Of a DNA stretch of 64,000 nucleotides, positions 1 to 8,142 are shown one piece after another (positions within the stretch are counted from its first letter, which is position 1; the number at the start of each line of letters is the position of its first letter). The notes beneath the pieces are model-generated. The model did no database searches. It was not told the origin of the DNA and saw nothing but the letters and a program-made list of their open reading frames with translations. The position numbers and the translations under genes were made by a program. The stretch spans positions 1 to 64,000 of the forward strand of contig JBOFIT010000101.1 in the NCBI GenBank assembly GCA_051650305.1. Direction: 5' to 3'. The DNA is from JBOFDK01 sp051650305 (GTDB lineage Bacteria; Bacillota; Clostridia; Lachnospirales; Cellulosilyticaceae).

Positions 1-35
1 GCCTTTTGCTTACTGTTGTACTGCGTTGTCGGCAT
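1..35 (-). CDS. fliG: FliG flagellar motor switch protein, N-terminal fragment
   Basis: Only the first eleven codons lie in the window; the gene runs off the left edge. The peptide begins MPTTQYNSKQKA, which resembles the usual FliG N-terminus leading into the KAAILL segment that binds FliF. A GGAG ribosome-binding site lies just upstream of the ATG at position 35, overlapping the fliF stop codon. FliG follows fliF in nearly all flagellar operons. The identification is therefore from position plus a few residues. Confidence 0.7.
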   Translation of the reverse strand, partial: MPTTQYNSKQK

Positions 36-40
36 CTCTA

Positions 41-1630
41 TCACTCCCAATCGTCTTCAGTTAGCCAATTTCTAAGTAAGCTTGCAACTGCTTCTGGCTT
101 CTCGTCTACAAACTTCTCTATTTGACGTTTTGTTTCTAATGTTTCTTTTAATTCGATTTCATCTAATTGTAAGTCATTTCTTGCTACATGAAGCATTTCT
201 TCTACTTCTAGTTCTGGTTCTGTTTCTACCACATCTTCATGCTTTCTAAACTTAATCATTGCAAGAACTGCTATAACAATAATCAGTGCAATTAATACAA
301 ATGGCAACAATGATTTGTAATCAACAGTGTATGGTTCTTGGTCGATAAACACAGGTTTCTCATAACCATAAACAACAACGTTGTCAATGCCTGTACCATT
401 CTTAATCGATTCAAGTACCATTTCATCTACTGGTATCGCAATGTTGCCTTTATTGGTTTCTTTAAAAGCCTCCCATGTGGTAGCAGTATCTAGATTCTTC
501 TTCACCAAGTCTTCACGGTAAATTTTTTCTTTAAACACGTGTACAGCAAGAGAGGATTTTTTATAATCAACACTACCTACATTTTTGACTGCATTGGATA
601 CAACTTTATTATTGGCATATTCCACTTCTTTACTAGAAGTTTTGTTCTCCCCCGTTGTGCCATTACCTATTTGGTAAACAGGTATATCACCACCATTATT
701 GGTAACGCCTGGCTCAGCACCATTTTGTGCATTGGTTGCACTTGTGTTTTGAGTCACTTCTTTTTGTGGCAACCCTTTTCCACTTTCCTGTGGTATATAT
801 TCTTCACGTACTTCTTCATAGTGATCAAAATCTAAAATAAGATTTGGGCTAATACGAATTTCATCGTACATCGGTTCTAAAAGTTGTGAAACCTTACCTT
901 TAATATCATTTTCAGCACTTAATTTGAGTTCTTGTTGTTTATTACTTGTAAGTAAGCCCTCATCAGCACCTATATACAGTGTATTACCTTCTGTGTCCAT
1001 AATATTAATATGATTCATATCTAAATTTGTGACACTGCTGCTTATAAGCCTTGCAATACCTTCCATCTGCTTCGTTGTCTGTGGGCGTTCTAATGTTAGC
1101 ACCACACTTGCACTGCTACGTTGCTTAGATGCTAAAAAAGAATTCTTTTCTTCTGGCACCACAAGTTTGACATCTGCTGCAGCAATATCGTCCATAGAAG
1201 TAAGCATATTTTCTAATTCAACTTCATCGAGATGCTGCATTTTTGCTTGTTTTTCGCTTTCAGTTGTGGACATCGTATTGTTAATAGCATCTGCAAAAGT
1301 ATAGTTCCCTTTAGGTACATTTTCTGTTGCTAGTGCTATTTTTGCATTATTCATCTCTTTTTCTGGCACTTCTATATTCATGCCACTATGTACGATTTCA
1401 TAAGGAATCTTTTTTTCCTGTAATACTTCGACTACTTCAGCTATTTGCTTACTTTCTAAGTTTTGATTATACAACAGTGTCATCTTCGGTCTTGCAAAAA
1501 GAAAAATCAGTACTACTAAGGCAATAAGCATCGCGCCTGCGCCTACTCCTATTTGCATTTTCTGCTTTTTAGGAAGTTCTGTCCATTTTTCTGTCAACTG
1601 ATTTGACATCTGTTCCATTGTCTGTTGCAT
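41..1630 (-). CDS. fliF: Flagellar MS-ring protein FliF
   Basis: FliF builds the membrane-embedded MS ring on which the flagellar basal body assembles. The 529-residue protein has the family layout: a first membrane segment at about residues 25-45, a large extracytoplasmic ring-building region, a second membrane segment near 441-461 and an acidic cytoplasmic tail that binds FliG. An Asn/Thr/Gly-rich linker near residues 290-335 is typical of the variable region between ring-building motifs. The start ATG has an AGGTG site five bases upstream. It follows fliE by 22 bases in a flgB-flgC-fliE-fliF-fliG operon. Length and topology are normal. Confidence 0.96.
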   Translation of the reverse strand: MQQTMEQMSNQLTEKWTELPKKQKMQIGVGAGAMLIALVVLIFLFARPKMTLLYNQNLESKQIAEVVEVLQEKKIPYEIVHSGMNIEVPEKEMNNAKIALATENVPKGNYTFADAINNTMSTTESEKQAKMQHLDEVELENMLTSMDDIAAADVKLVVPEEKNSFLASKQRSSASVVLTLERPQTTKQMEGIARLISSSVTNLDMNHINIMDTEGNTLYIGADEGLLTSNKQQELKLSAENDIKGKVSQLLEPMYDEIRISPNLILDFDHYEEVREEYIPQESGKGLPQKEVTQNTSATNAQNGAEPGVTNNGGDIPVYQIGNGTTGENKTSSKEVEYANNKVVSNAVKNVGSVDYKKSSLAVHVFKEKIYREDLVKKNLDTATTWEAFKETNKGNIAIPVDEMVLESIKNGTGIDNVVVYGYEKPVFIDQEPYTVDYKSLLPFVLIALIIVIAVLAMIKFRKHEDVVETEPELEVEEMLHVARNDLQLDEIELKETLETKRQIEKFVDEKPEAVASLLRNWLTEDDWE

Positions 1631-1652
1631 GTATTCACCTCATCCCTTTCCA

Positions 1653-1970
1653 CTATACAGGCATCCTCATAATTTCTCGATATGCGTCTAGCGTCTGGTT
1701 ACGCACCTGCATTGTAAATTGAAGTAAAACACTTGCTTTTTCTTGAGCAATCATGAGTCCATGAATGCTTTCATTTTTCCCCGTGATAAAATCATATGTT
1801 AATTGGGAAGATACGCCTTCAGCTTCATTTGTTGTGTAAACCAGTTCTTTTGCTGCATTCAGTGCATTTACAAAAAGACTATCTGTCGTACCTTGCTGTA
1901 CCTTATCTTCTTTATCTTGTATTTTCCCACTTAGTTGTATGCCATTTATCCCTTGGATAGAATCTATCAT
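1653..1970 (-). CDS. fliE: Flagellar hook-basal body protein FliE
   Basis: FliE is the adaptor between the MS ring and the proximal rod, exported through the flagellar type III apparatus. The 105-residue protein has the conserved C-terminal half, with a helix ending in LLQFTMQVRNQTLDAYREI followed by MRMPV, the hallmark FliE ending. The start has an AGGAGG site. It sits between flgC and fliF with gaps of about 15-22 bases, so co-transcription is very likely. Confidence 0.95.
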   Translation of the reverse strand: MIDSIQGINGIQLSGKIQDKEDKVQQGTTDSLFVNALNAAKELVYTTNEAEGVSSQLTYDFITGKNESIHGLMIAQEKASVLLQFTMQVRNQTLDAYREIMRMPV

Positions 1971-1985
1971 GTAAACTTCCTCCTA

Positions 1986-2417
1986 TCACCCTTTGCCAAT
2001 TTCTAGTGCTTTTGTTGCCATTGATTTCATGGTATTAAATGCTGTCACATTGGCTTCATATGCTCTGCTCGCACTTACCATATTTGTCATTTCATCGATT
2101 TGATTTACATTAGGCATTTCAACATAGCCATTCTCATCTGCATCTGGATGGGTAGGGTTGTATACTATTGGAAATGGTTTGTTATCACTTACCACTTCTG
2201 ATACCCTTACACCTTTTGTCTGTTGTTGGCCTAGTACTGCTCCAAAGCTATTTGCTACTGGTATGCTCTCAAAGATAACTGCCTTTCTTTTGTATGGTCC
2301 ACCTTCTGGTGTACGGGTTGTATTCACATTCGTTAAATTCTGCGTCACAACATCCAGTCGCAAGCGTTGTGCAGTCATCCCTGATGCTGCTATGTCCATG
2401 GATCCAAAAAACGCCAT
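1986..2417 (-). CDS. flgC: Flagellar proximal rod protein FlgC
   Basis: FlgC is one of the proximal rod proteins of the flagellar basal body. The N-terminus carries the rod-family motif SGMTAQRLRLDVVTQNLTN, and the C-terminus the coiled-coil closing motif MVSASRAYEANVTAFNTMK, which ends in the usual hydrophobic heptads. Its 143 residues match the family. A GGGGG-type ribosome-binding site precedes the ATG. It is second in the flgB operon. Confidence 0.96.
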   Translation of the reverse strand: MAFFGSMDIAASGMTAQRLRLDVVTQNLTNVNTTRTPEGGPYKRKAVIFESIPVANSFGAVLGQQQTKGVRVSEVVSDNKPFPIVYNPTHPDADENGYVEMPNVNQIDEMTNMVSASRAYEANVTAFNTMKSMATKALEIGKG

Positions 2418-2439
2418 CTCAATTCCCCCTACAATCTAG

Positions 2440-2802
2440 TTATTTTATATTTTGCAAGATATACTTATATCTTCCTATCTGTGCGCTGGTGCGCTGAATC
2501 ATCACGTCATAGCGTAATTTAGTCTTTGCTAATTCGCCCATTTCACGGTCGATGTCTACATTATTACCATCCATACGAGATGCATACCCTACATGATCTG
2601 TATACACATCTCCTTCTATTGCATCAAGTTCTACGCCTTTTACACCCTTCTTTTCTATTTCGTCTATAAGCTTTTGTTCAAAACTCACATCCTCTCTTTT
2701 AAATCCCGGTGTTTCAACATTTGCAATATTATTTGTTACGGTATTCACTCGTAGCATTGTAGCATCAAGCGCTTTATTCATAATATTAATTGAATGAAAC
2801 AT
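2440..2802 (-). CDS. flgB: Flagellar proximal rod protein FlgB
   Basis: FlgB is a proximal rod protein exported by the flagellar type III system. The 120-residue product contains the rod motif LRVNTVTNNIANVETPGFKR near the N-terminus and the expected GNNVDIDREMGELAK segment, then a C-terminal amphipathic helix. AAAGGAGG stands just before the ATG. It is the first gene of the flagellar operon, with a sigma-A-type promoter about 70 bases upstream. Unlike many Bacilli, no codY or clpYQ genes precede it. Confidence 0.95.
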   Translation of the reverse strand: MFHSINIMNKALDATMLRVNTVTNNIANVETPGFKREDVSFEQKLIDEIEKKGVKGVELDAIEGDVYTDHVGYASRMDGNNVDIDREMGELAKTKLRYDVMIQRTSAQIGRYKYILQNIK

Positions 2803-2868
2803 GGTGCCTCCTTTATTTTCCGTTATTAATCAAAGACAATTTTCTACTTTTTTCCTTTTTCTATTTTA

Positions 2869-2897
2869 ATTATAGCCTTTAATTTGATTTTAATCAA
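2869..2897 (-). promoter_or_regulatory. Sigma-A-type promoter of the flgB operon
   Basis: Read on the minus strand, TTGATT and a perfect TATAAT are separated by 17 bases. The -10 lies about 66 bases upstream of the flgB start. This resembles the vegetative sigma-A consensus, not the motility sigma-D (TAAA/GCCGATAA) type. Confidence 0.7.
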
Positions 2898-2999
2898 TAA
2901 TTCACGTGCTTTTTTTGTTATTTTCACGCTATCTTTTTATTCTTTATATTTCGTTATTCATTTTATAACCTAAAAATTTAGTTATATTGCATTAAACAA

Positions 3000-3032
3000 G
3001 GCCCATTAAACGATCAATCCGTTTAACAGACC
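3000..3032 (-). terminator. Probable terminator after spoIIM
   Basis: Immediately after the spoIIM stop a 13-pair hairpin can form on the minus-strand RNA, with core arms TTAAACG and CGTTTAA plus an outer GG/CC clamp containing three G-U pairs. The downstream tract TTGTTTAAT is only partly U-rich, so efficiency is uncertain. It separates spoIIM from the flgB promoter. Confidence 0.5.
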
Positions 3033-3038
3033 CTGTAT

Positions 3039-3608
3039 TTAAAGCACCATTGTTATTACTTTTTCTATAGTAGGTTGTACATAACCATTCATGACACCCA
3101 GCCCCACCACTATTAATAAACATTGTCCTAGCTGGTAGCAGTATGCTTTTAAAGGTCTCCTACTTCCTCCAATGCTACCATTTTGGGCTATATAGACAAA
3201 CATAAATACCATCACTACCATAGGTATACCCATGGTCCCTATTACAATAGCTATTCCCTTTAAGCCATAAAGCAAAAGAATGGTCGTCGCAGTAAAGCTA
3301 TACATACTACTTATAGCCACAAACACTGCAAACCCTACATATCTAGTGACTTGAAACAGTCCACAACTCCATATCACACAAAGTTGTACACCATATGTAA
3401 TCATTGTATCTTTTACAATACCCAGCCTAGCCCCGCCCTCTACTGGCGTTGTTAGAAAGTGCCACAACGAATAATAAAGTGGCTCATACTGTCTTTTAGC
3501 AAGCGCTAGCATACTTCCTATTAATCCACTTATTACCACAAGTATAATCCATTTACGTTGCTGATTCATAAAATCCATCACATCATAGCCTCGTTTGTGC
3601 CTTCTCAT
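3039..3608 (-). CDS. spoIIM: Stage II sporulation protein M-like membrane protein
   Basis: SpoIIM forms the DMP complex with SpoIID and SpoIIP, which drives membrane migration during engulfment of the forespore. The 189-residue protein has a short basic N-terminus (MRRHKRGYDVMDFMNQQRK) and about five hydrophobic segments. These include one near 20-36 and long ones between 100 and 140 and at 160-189. This topology and size suit SpoIIM (somewhat shorter than the Bacillus protein). It lies next to a Nudix hydrolase gene, as in Bacillus, where nudF precedes spoIIM. The ATG follows AGGAGG at normal spacing. The call rests on topology and synteny, since no catalytic motif exists. Confidence 0.8.
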   Translation of the reverse strand: MRRHKRGYDVMDFMNQQRKWIILVVISGLIGSMLALAKRQYEPLYYSLWHFLTTPVEGGARLGIVKDTMITYGVQLCVIWSCGLFQVTRYVGFAVFVAISSMYSFTATTILLLYGLKGIAIVIGTMGIPMVVMVFMFVYIAQNGSIGGSRRPLKAYCYQLGQCLLIVVGLGVMNGYVQPTIEKVITMVL

Positions 3609-3658
3609 ATGTTACCTCCTAGGTTCTTGTCCTAGTACTAGCCTATGAGAGCGCACTT

Positions 3659-4195
3659 TTATTTAGAACTTTTCGTTAATCCTTGTGCTGCTAGTAAACC
3701 AACTATTGTCTTACTATCTTTTATTTCACCTGTGTAGATCATTTCTACCGCTTTCTTTAAAGGTAGGGTAACAATCTCCACAAATTCATCTTCATCTAAT
3801 CGCTGTACGCCCGCTTCCAGTCCAGTAGCCATATAAAGATGCAACTTTTCATCGCTAAACCCAATGGCTGCATACATTTCACAAATCTTTTGGATACAAG
3901 TAGCCTTCATCCCTACTTCTTCTTCCAATTCTCTCGCTGCACACTCAAGGGGATCTTCGCCTTTTTCCAACTTACCAGCTGGTATTTCTAGCACCTGACC
4001 ATCTTCAGCATTACGGTACTGCCTTACCATGATTACTTCTTCGTTTGCCGTAATCGGCACAATTGCAGATGCACCATTATGTACAACCAAATCCCATTTG
4101 GCTATCTGCCCATTCTCAAAGGCAATGGTATCTTCCACAACAGTAAAAATCTTTCCTTTATAAACCTCTTTCCGATCAATGCGTTTTGTTCTCAT
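3659..4195 (-). CDS. nudF: Nudix hydrolase, ADP-ribose pyrophosphatase type
   Basis: The enzyme probably hydrolyses ADP-ribose to AMP and ribose 5-phosphate, clearing a reactive by-product of NAD turnover. The Nudix box starts with Gly74 and ends with RELEEEVG at residues 88-95, giving the full G-x5-E-x7-REL-x-EE-x-G signature. The N-terminal strand pair and the PITANEEVIMVRQYR segment are typical of the ADP-ribose subgroup. At 178 residues its length is normal. It is sandwiched closely between proC (3-base gap) and spoIIM, the latter neighbour being conserved in Firmicutes. Confidence 0.9.
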   Translation of the reverse strand: MRTKRIDRKEVYKGKIFTVVEDTIAFENGQIAKWDLVVHNGASAIVPITANEEVIMVRQYRNAEDGQVLEIPAGKLEKGEDPLECAARELEEEVGMKATCIQKICEMYAAIGFSDEKLHLYMATGLEAGVQRLDEDEFVEIVTLPLKKAVEMIYTGEIKDSKTIVGLLAAQGLTKSSK

Positions 4196-4198
4196 CTT

Positions 4199-4993
4199 TT
4201 ACCCTTTCATACTTTGTGTTTTTTCAAAGCATGCAGTCATACTTGCAATCACACTATTTCTAAAGCCTGTTTCCTCTAATTTTGCCACTGCCTCTATTGT
4301 CGTTCCCGCTGGCGAAGTCACCGCATCTTTAAGAGCCCCTGGATGCTCTTTCGTTTGGAGCACCATCTCACATGCACCTTTTAACGCCAAAGCAGCCATC
4401 TCATATGCCATTTGTCTAGGCAAACCAAATCTTACGGCTGCATCACCCATAGCTTCTATAAACATATAACCATAAGCTGGTGAGCTCCCTGTTGTTGGAA
4501 CTACCGCATCCATTTGCTTTTCTTCTACACAGTACGCCTTACCAAAAGACTCAAAGCAACTTTGTAAGTAAGCAATAGTCGTCCCATCAATTTCTTCTTT
4601 ATGATAACAATACGCTGTCACACCACACCCTACCATAGCTGGTGTATTTGGCATCGTTCTTACAATTTTTGTCGTTTCACCAAGACGTTCTTTCATTGTC
4701 TCAATACTTACCCCTGGCGCTACTGTCACAATAATATGCTCTGCATTAAGATAAGGTTTGATTTGTTCGCACACCTGCTCATAATATTGTGGTTTAACTG
4801 TCAATATAAGATATCTACTTTTCTTCACTACCTCTTCTATACGTGTCTCACAAATGACATTTTCACTCTGATAAACTTCATAAAGGGATTGATTCACATC
4901 GTAGACTTCTAATCTGGTCTCTTTATTTTCTGCCATTCTTTTAAGCATCGCTCCGCCCATATTACCTATTCCAATAAATCCAATAGTTTTCAT
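4199..4993 (-). CDS. proC: Pyrroline-5-carboxylate reductase
   Basis: ProC reduces 1-pyrroline-5-carboxylate to proline with NAD(P)H, the last step of proline synthesis. The N-terminal Rossmann motif is GFIGIGNMGGAMLKRM. The C-terminal P5CR signature contains TTGSSPAYGYMFIEAM and TSPAGTTIEAV. I start it at the ATG at 4993, which has GAGG seven bases upstream. An upstream in-frame TTG would put the ribosome site inside the gene. The product is then about 264 residues, normal for the family. It probably begins the proC-nudF-spoIIM transcript. Confidence 0.96.
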   Translation of the reverse strand: MKTIGFIGIGNMGGAMLKRMAENKETRLEVYDVNQSLYEVYQSENVICETRIEEVVKKSRYLILTVKPQYYEQVCEQIKPYLNAEHIIVTVAPGVSIETMKERLGETTKIVRTMPNTPAMVGCGVTAYCYHKEEIDGTTIAYLQSCFESFGKAYCVEEKQMDAVVPTTGSSPAYGYMFIEAMGDAAVRFGLPRQMAYEMAALALKGACEMVLQTKEHPGALKDAVTSPAGTTIEAVAKLEETGFRNSVIASMTACFEKTQSMKG

Positions 4994-5039
4994 TATTTTT
5001 CCTCTTTTCAAACTTATATTATGAACAATCTTTAAAACG

Positions 5040-5048
5040 TGATATAAT
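5040..5048 (+). promoter_or_regulatory. Extended -10 promoter element for nfeD
   Basis: TGATATAAT matches the extended -10 form TGnTATAAT. It lies 76 bases upstream of the nfeD start in the divergent gap with proC. No convincing -35 is present at 17 bases, which is tolerated by extended -10 promoters. Confidence 0.45.
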
Positions 5049-5123
5049 TAACCACATAATCATATTATTCACTGTATGTTTTTATTATAACGAATGGTTA
5101 CTTAGAAAGAAAGGAGTGATTTT

Positions 5124-5552
5124 ATGTGGTTACTATGGTTAGTTGTAGGGATCGCCTTTGGGATTGCCGAAATTGCTTATAGCGGCTTTTTTCTTATTTG
5201 GTTCGCTATCGGTAGCATCGCAGCACTACTTACCTCATTTCTTACAGACAGCACACTGATTCAATTAATCGTCTTTGTCGTTGTCTCTACCGTTTTATTA
5301 CTTACTTTAACAAAACGTTTTGCCAAGCGCTTTGCTAAACACGACACAACACCAACAAATATCGATGCACTTATCGGTAAGCAAGCCCTTGTCACCCAAG
5401 CTATCAATACTTCTCCTGGTGAAACCGGTCTTGTGAAGTTAGATGGTGAAATATGGACAGCTTGTGCCGTAGAGCAAGACTTGATTCCTAATGGTACCTC
5501 AGTCGTCATCAGGGAGGTACGGGGGGTACGACTTATTGTATCAAAACTTTAA
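5124..5552 (+). CDS. NfeD-family membrane protein
   Basis: NfeD proteins pair with SPFH/flotillin scaffolds and are thought to act in membrane microdomain organisation. The 142-residue protein is the short (class 1b) type. It has two to three membrane segments within residues 1-65 and a C-terminal OB-fold-like domain containing IGKQALVTQAI and GLVKLDGEIWTA, with no serine-protease domain. A strong AAGGAG site precedes the ATG. Its partner SPFH gene follows 27 bases downstream, so the two form a small plus-strand operon. Confidence 0.88.
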   Translation: MWLLWLVVGIAFGIAEIAYSGFFLIWFAIGSIAALLTSFLTDSTLIQLIVFVVVSTVLLLTLTKRFAKRFAKHDTTPTNIDALIGKQALVTQAINTSPGETGLVKLDGEIWTACAVEQDLIPNGTSVVIREVRGVRLIVSKL

Positions 5553-5579
5553 TTTTAAAATGAAAAGGAGATTTTAATT

Positions 5580-6518
5580 ATGGGTCCAATTATTGGTATT
5601 ATTGTTTTACTCGTCTTTATCCTTATCGTTGCTATTAGTTCCATCAAAATCGTCAAGCAGTCAACTGTTGGGATTGTTATGCGTCTTGGTAAGTTCAGCC
5701 GTCGTGCTGAAACAGGTGTTAACTTTATCTTTCCTTTCGTTGAGCAAATCTATCGCCTCGTTGATTTACGTGAATCTGTATTAGACTTTGCGCCTCAAGC
5801 AGTTATTACAAAAGATAATGTTACAATGCAAATTGACACTGTTGTTTACTTCAGAGTGACAGACCCTGTAAACTACGTATTCGAAATCGCTAATCCTATG
5901 AGCGCCATCGAAAACCTTACAGCAACAACACTCCGTAATATTATCGGTGAATTAGACTTAGACGAAACCCTTACTTCTCGTGATATTATCAACACACGTC
6001 TTCGCGTTATTTTAGATGAAGCAACTGATAAATGGGGAATCAAAGTAAACCGTGTGGAACTTAAAAACATCATCCCACCTCGTGATATCCAAGATTCTAT
6101 GGAAAAACAAATGCGTGCTGAGCGTCAACGTCGTGAAGCTGTTCTTACTGCTGAAGGGGAAAAAGCAGCTTCTATCCTAGAAGCTGAAGGAAAGAAAGCT
6201 TCTGCTATCTTAAATGCTGAAGCACAAAAAGAAAGTTTGATCCGATCTGCTGAAGGTCAAAAACAAGCTGAAATCCTTAAAGCTGAAGGGGAAGCTGAGG
6301 CCATCCTTAAATTACAACATGCAAAAGCTGAAGGTCTTAAAGCCGTCTTCACCGCTATGAAAGAATCTAATGTGGATGACAACATCCTTGCACTTCGTTC
6401 AATGGAAGCACTTGAAAAAATCGCTGAAGGCGATTCTAGCAAACTTGTCCTTCCATCTGATGCTGTTAACTTCCTTGGTACTTTCAAGGGCATCAAAGAA
6501 GTTATGGGTGATAAATAA
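5580..6518 (+). CDS. SPFH/Band 7 membrane scaffold protein
   Basis: This is a stomatin/QmcA-type SPFH protein that probably forms oligomeric membrane rafts. A single N-terminal membrane anchor spans about residues 3-24. The PHB domain follows, with the conserved VKQSTVGIVMRLGKFSR and FPFVEQIYRLVDLRES. From about 190 to 245 a long helix carries repeated Ala-Glu-Gly motifs (AEGEKAASILEAEGKKASA and relatives) typical of paraslipin/stomatin coiled coils. The 312-residue length suits the family. It is co-transcribed with nfeD and ends at a bidirectional terminator. Confidence 0.93.
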   Translation: MGPIIGIIVLLVFILIVAISSIKIVKQSTVGIVMRLGKFSRRAETGVNFIFPFVEQIYRLVDLRESVLDFAPQAVITKDNVTMQIDTVVYFRVTDPVNYVFEIANPMSAIENLTATTLRNIIGELDLDETLTSRDIINTRLRVILDEATDKWGIKVNRVELKNIIPPRDIQDSMEKQMRAERQRREAVLTAEGEKAASILEAEGKKASAILNAEAQKESLIRSAEGQKQAEILKAEGEAEAILKLQHAKAEGLKAVFTAMKESNVDDNILALRSMEALEKIAEGDSSKLVLPSDAVNFLGTFKGIKEVMGDK

Positions 6519-6524
6519 AAGGTA

Positions 6525-6558
6525 TAAAAAAAGTGGCATTCAATTGCCACTTTTTTTA
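6525..6558. terminator. Bidirectional terminator between the SPFH gene and purB
   Basis: A near-perfect hairpin, AAAGTGGCA paired with TGCCACTTT around a six-base loop, is flanked by A-runs on the left and T-runs on the right, so it can stop transcription from both converging genes. It overlaps the purB stop codon. Confidence 0.9.
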
Positions 6559-7986
6559 TACCCTTACTTCGCCCTCTTTACCCAATACTGCTTGATTTTC
6601 TTGAAGTAAAGGGCGTATCACTTCTTCCATAAAATCAACTACCTGCATACTTGCACACCCTATAAAGTTTTCAGGTTTCATCAAGGTATCCAACTCTTCT
6701 TTTGTCATCTTAAATGTCCCATCACTGAGGATGCGTTCTATTAAATCGTTCGGTTTACCTTCTTGTTTGACACACGCAGCCGCTTCCATAGAAAGTACTC
6801 GTATCTTTTCATGCAATGCTTGGCGGTCTCCTCCACGCTTCACATTTTCCATCAAAATCACTTCCGTTGCCATAAAAGGAAGTTCATTTTGAATGTGCGC
6901 CTCAATTACTTTAGGATACACAACCATCCCTGATGCAACATTAAGATAAATCTCTAAGATTGCATCTACTGCTAAAAATGCTTCAGAAACAGCAAGCCTT
7001 TTGTTTGCACTATCATCTAATGTACGTTCAAACCATTGTGTCGATGCTGTAATAGCAGGATTAAGCGAAGTACATAACACGAAGCGTGCAAGTGAAGAAA
7101 TACGCTCTGAACGCATCGGGTTACGCTTATACGCCATTGCCGAAGAACCAATTTGATTTTTTTCGAAAGGCTCTTCCACTTCTTTTAAGTGTTGAAGCAA
7201 ACGCATATCATTACTGAACTTATACGCAGATTGTGCTATTTGACTAAGTACATTAAGAATCGTCGAATCCACTTTTCTTGTATAAGTCTGCCCTGTCACT
7301 GGATAGACATCTTTATAGCCTAATTTCTGGGCTATTTTTTTATCGAGTTTTTTAACTTTCTCATAATCCCCTTCAAATAAAGTTAAAAAGGATGCTTGTG
7401 TTCCCGTCGTTCCTTTCGCCCCACGTAGACGCTTATTCTTTAAAACGGTATCTATTTCTTGTAGATCCAGCCAAAGGTCTTGCATCCATAAGGTTGCACG
7501 CTTGCCTACCGTTGTAAGCTGTGCTGGTTGGAAATGTGTAAATCCAAGGGTTGGTAAATCCTTGTAATTCACCGCAAAGCTTGCTAACTTCTCGATGATA
7601 TTAAGCACCTTTACACGTAGCATTTCTAAAGCTTCATACATAATGATTAAATCTGTATTATCACCCACATAGCAACTTGTGGCACCTAAGTGAATAATAC
7701 CCATGGCCTCTGTCGCTTGCTCACCATAGGCATGCACATGAGCCATCACATCGTGACGCACCTTTTTTTCCCATGCATCGGCTACGTCATAATTAATATC
7801 ATGTTCGTATGCTTTAAGCGCTGCAATCTGCTCTTCTGTGATAGCAATCCCCAACTCTTTTTCCGTTTCAGCTAAAGTAATCCAAAGCTTACGCCAAGTT
7901 GTAAACTTTTTATCATCTGAAAACATATGTAACATTTCTTTACTTGCATAACGTCCCTCTAAAGGACTTTTATAACTATCATGCAT
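6556..7986 (-). CDS. purB: Adenylosuccinate lyase
   Basis: PurB cleaves fumarate from SAICAR and from adenylosuccinate, serving two steps of purine synthesis. The fumarase/aspartase-superfamily signature GSSAMAYKRNPMRSE is present with the catalytic serine loop, as are THFQPAQLTTVGKR and the TSCYVGDNTDL segment. I use the ATG at 7986, spaced properly from an AAAGGGTG site. An upstream in-frame GTG has no usable site. The 476-residue product matches the large, eukaryote-like clade of PurB seen in many Clostridia. It stands alone with its own promoter and a candidate PurR operator. Confidence 0.96.
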   Translation of the reverse strand: MHDSYKSPLEGRYASKEMLHMFSDDKKFTTWRKLWITLAETEKELGIAITEEQIAALKAYEHDINYDVADAWEKKVRHDVMAHVHAYGEQATEAMGIIHLGATSCYVGDNTDLIIMYEALEMLRVKVLNIIEKLASFAVNYKDLPTLGFTHFQPAQLTTVGKRATLWMQDLWLDLQEIDTVLKNKRLRGAKGTTGTQASFLTLFEGDYEKVKKLDKKIAQKLGYKDVYPVTGQTYTRKVDSTILNVLSQIAQSAYKFSNDMRLLQHLKEVEEPFEKNQIGSSAMAYKRNPMRSERISSLARFVLCTSLNPAITASTQWFERTLDDSANKRLAVSEAFLAVDAILEIYLNVASGMVVYPKVIEAHIQNELPFMATEVILMENVKRGGDRQALHEKIRVLSMEAAACVKQEGKPNDLIERILSDGTFKMTKEELDTLMKPENFIGCASMQVVDFMEEVIRPLLQENQAVLGKEGEVRV

Positions 7987-8023
7987 CCTTTTCACCCTTT
8001 GGTACCTTTCATATTTTTATTTT

Positions 8024-8052
8024 ATTATACATATTTTTCTAACTATTTACAA
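8024..8052 (-). promoter_or_regulatory. purB promoter
   Basis: On the minus strand TTGTAA and a perfect TATAAT are separated by 17 bases; the -10 is 37 bases from the purB ATG. The upstream inverted CGAACA repeat abuts the -35 region. Confidence 0.75.
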
Positions 8053-8059
8053 GTATTTT

Positions 8060-8093
8060 CGAACAATTATTTTGTTTTATATATTTTTGTTCG
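8060..8093 (-). promoter_or_regulatory. Candidate PurR operator (inverted PurBox pair)
   Basis: Two inverted copies of CGAACAA, each preceded by an A/T-rich tetramer, face each other (positions 8060-8066 and 8087-8093). They resemble the Bacillus PurR box AWWWCCGAACWWT with T replacing the first C. The pair begins seven bases upstream of the purB -35, the usual place for PurBoxes in front of purine genes. PurR control is inferred; no purR gene is in the window. Confidence 0.6.
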
Positions 8094-8106
8094 ATTTAAT
8101 ACCGTC

Positions 8107-8139
8107 AAAAAAAACACCTCTCTCTCGAAAGGTGTTTTT
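8107..8139 (-). terminator. Terminator after the aminotransferase gene
   Basis: A hairpin pairing AAACACCT with AGGTGTTT, followed on the minus strand by eight T residues, lies just after the aminotransferase stop. A-rich bases on the other side could give weak activity in reverse. Confidence 0.9.
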
Positions 8140-8142
8140 GGG

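Noticed and set aside
3609..3658. CATAGGCT upstream of spoIIM as a possible sigma-E -10
   Set aside because: Only six of eight bases match and no -35 is visible.
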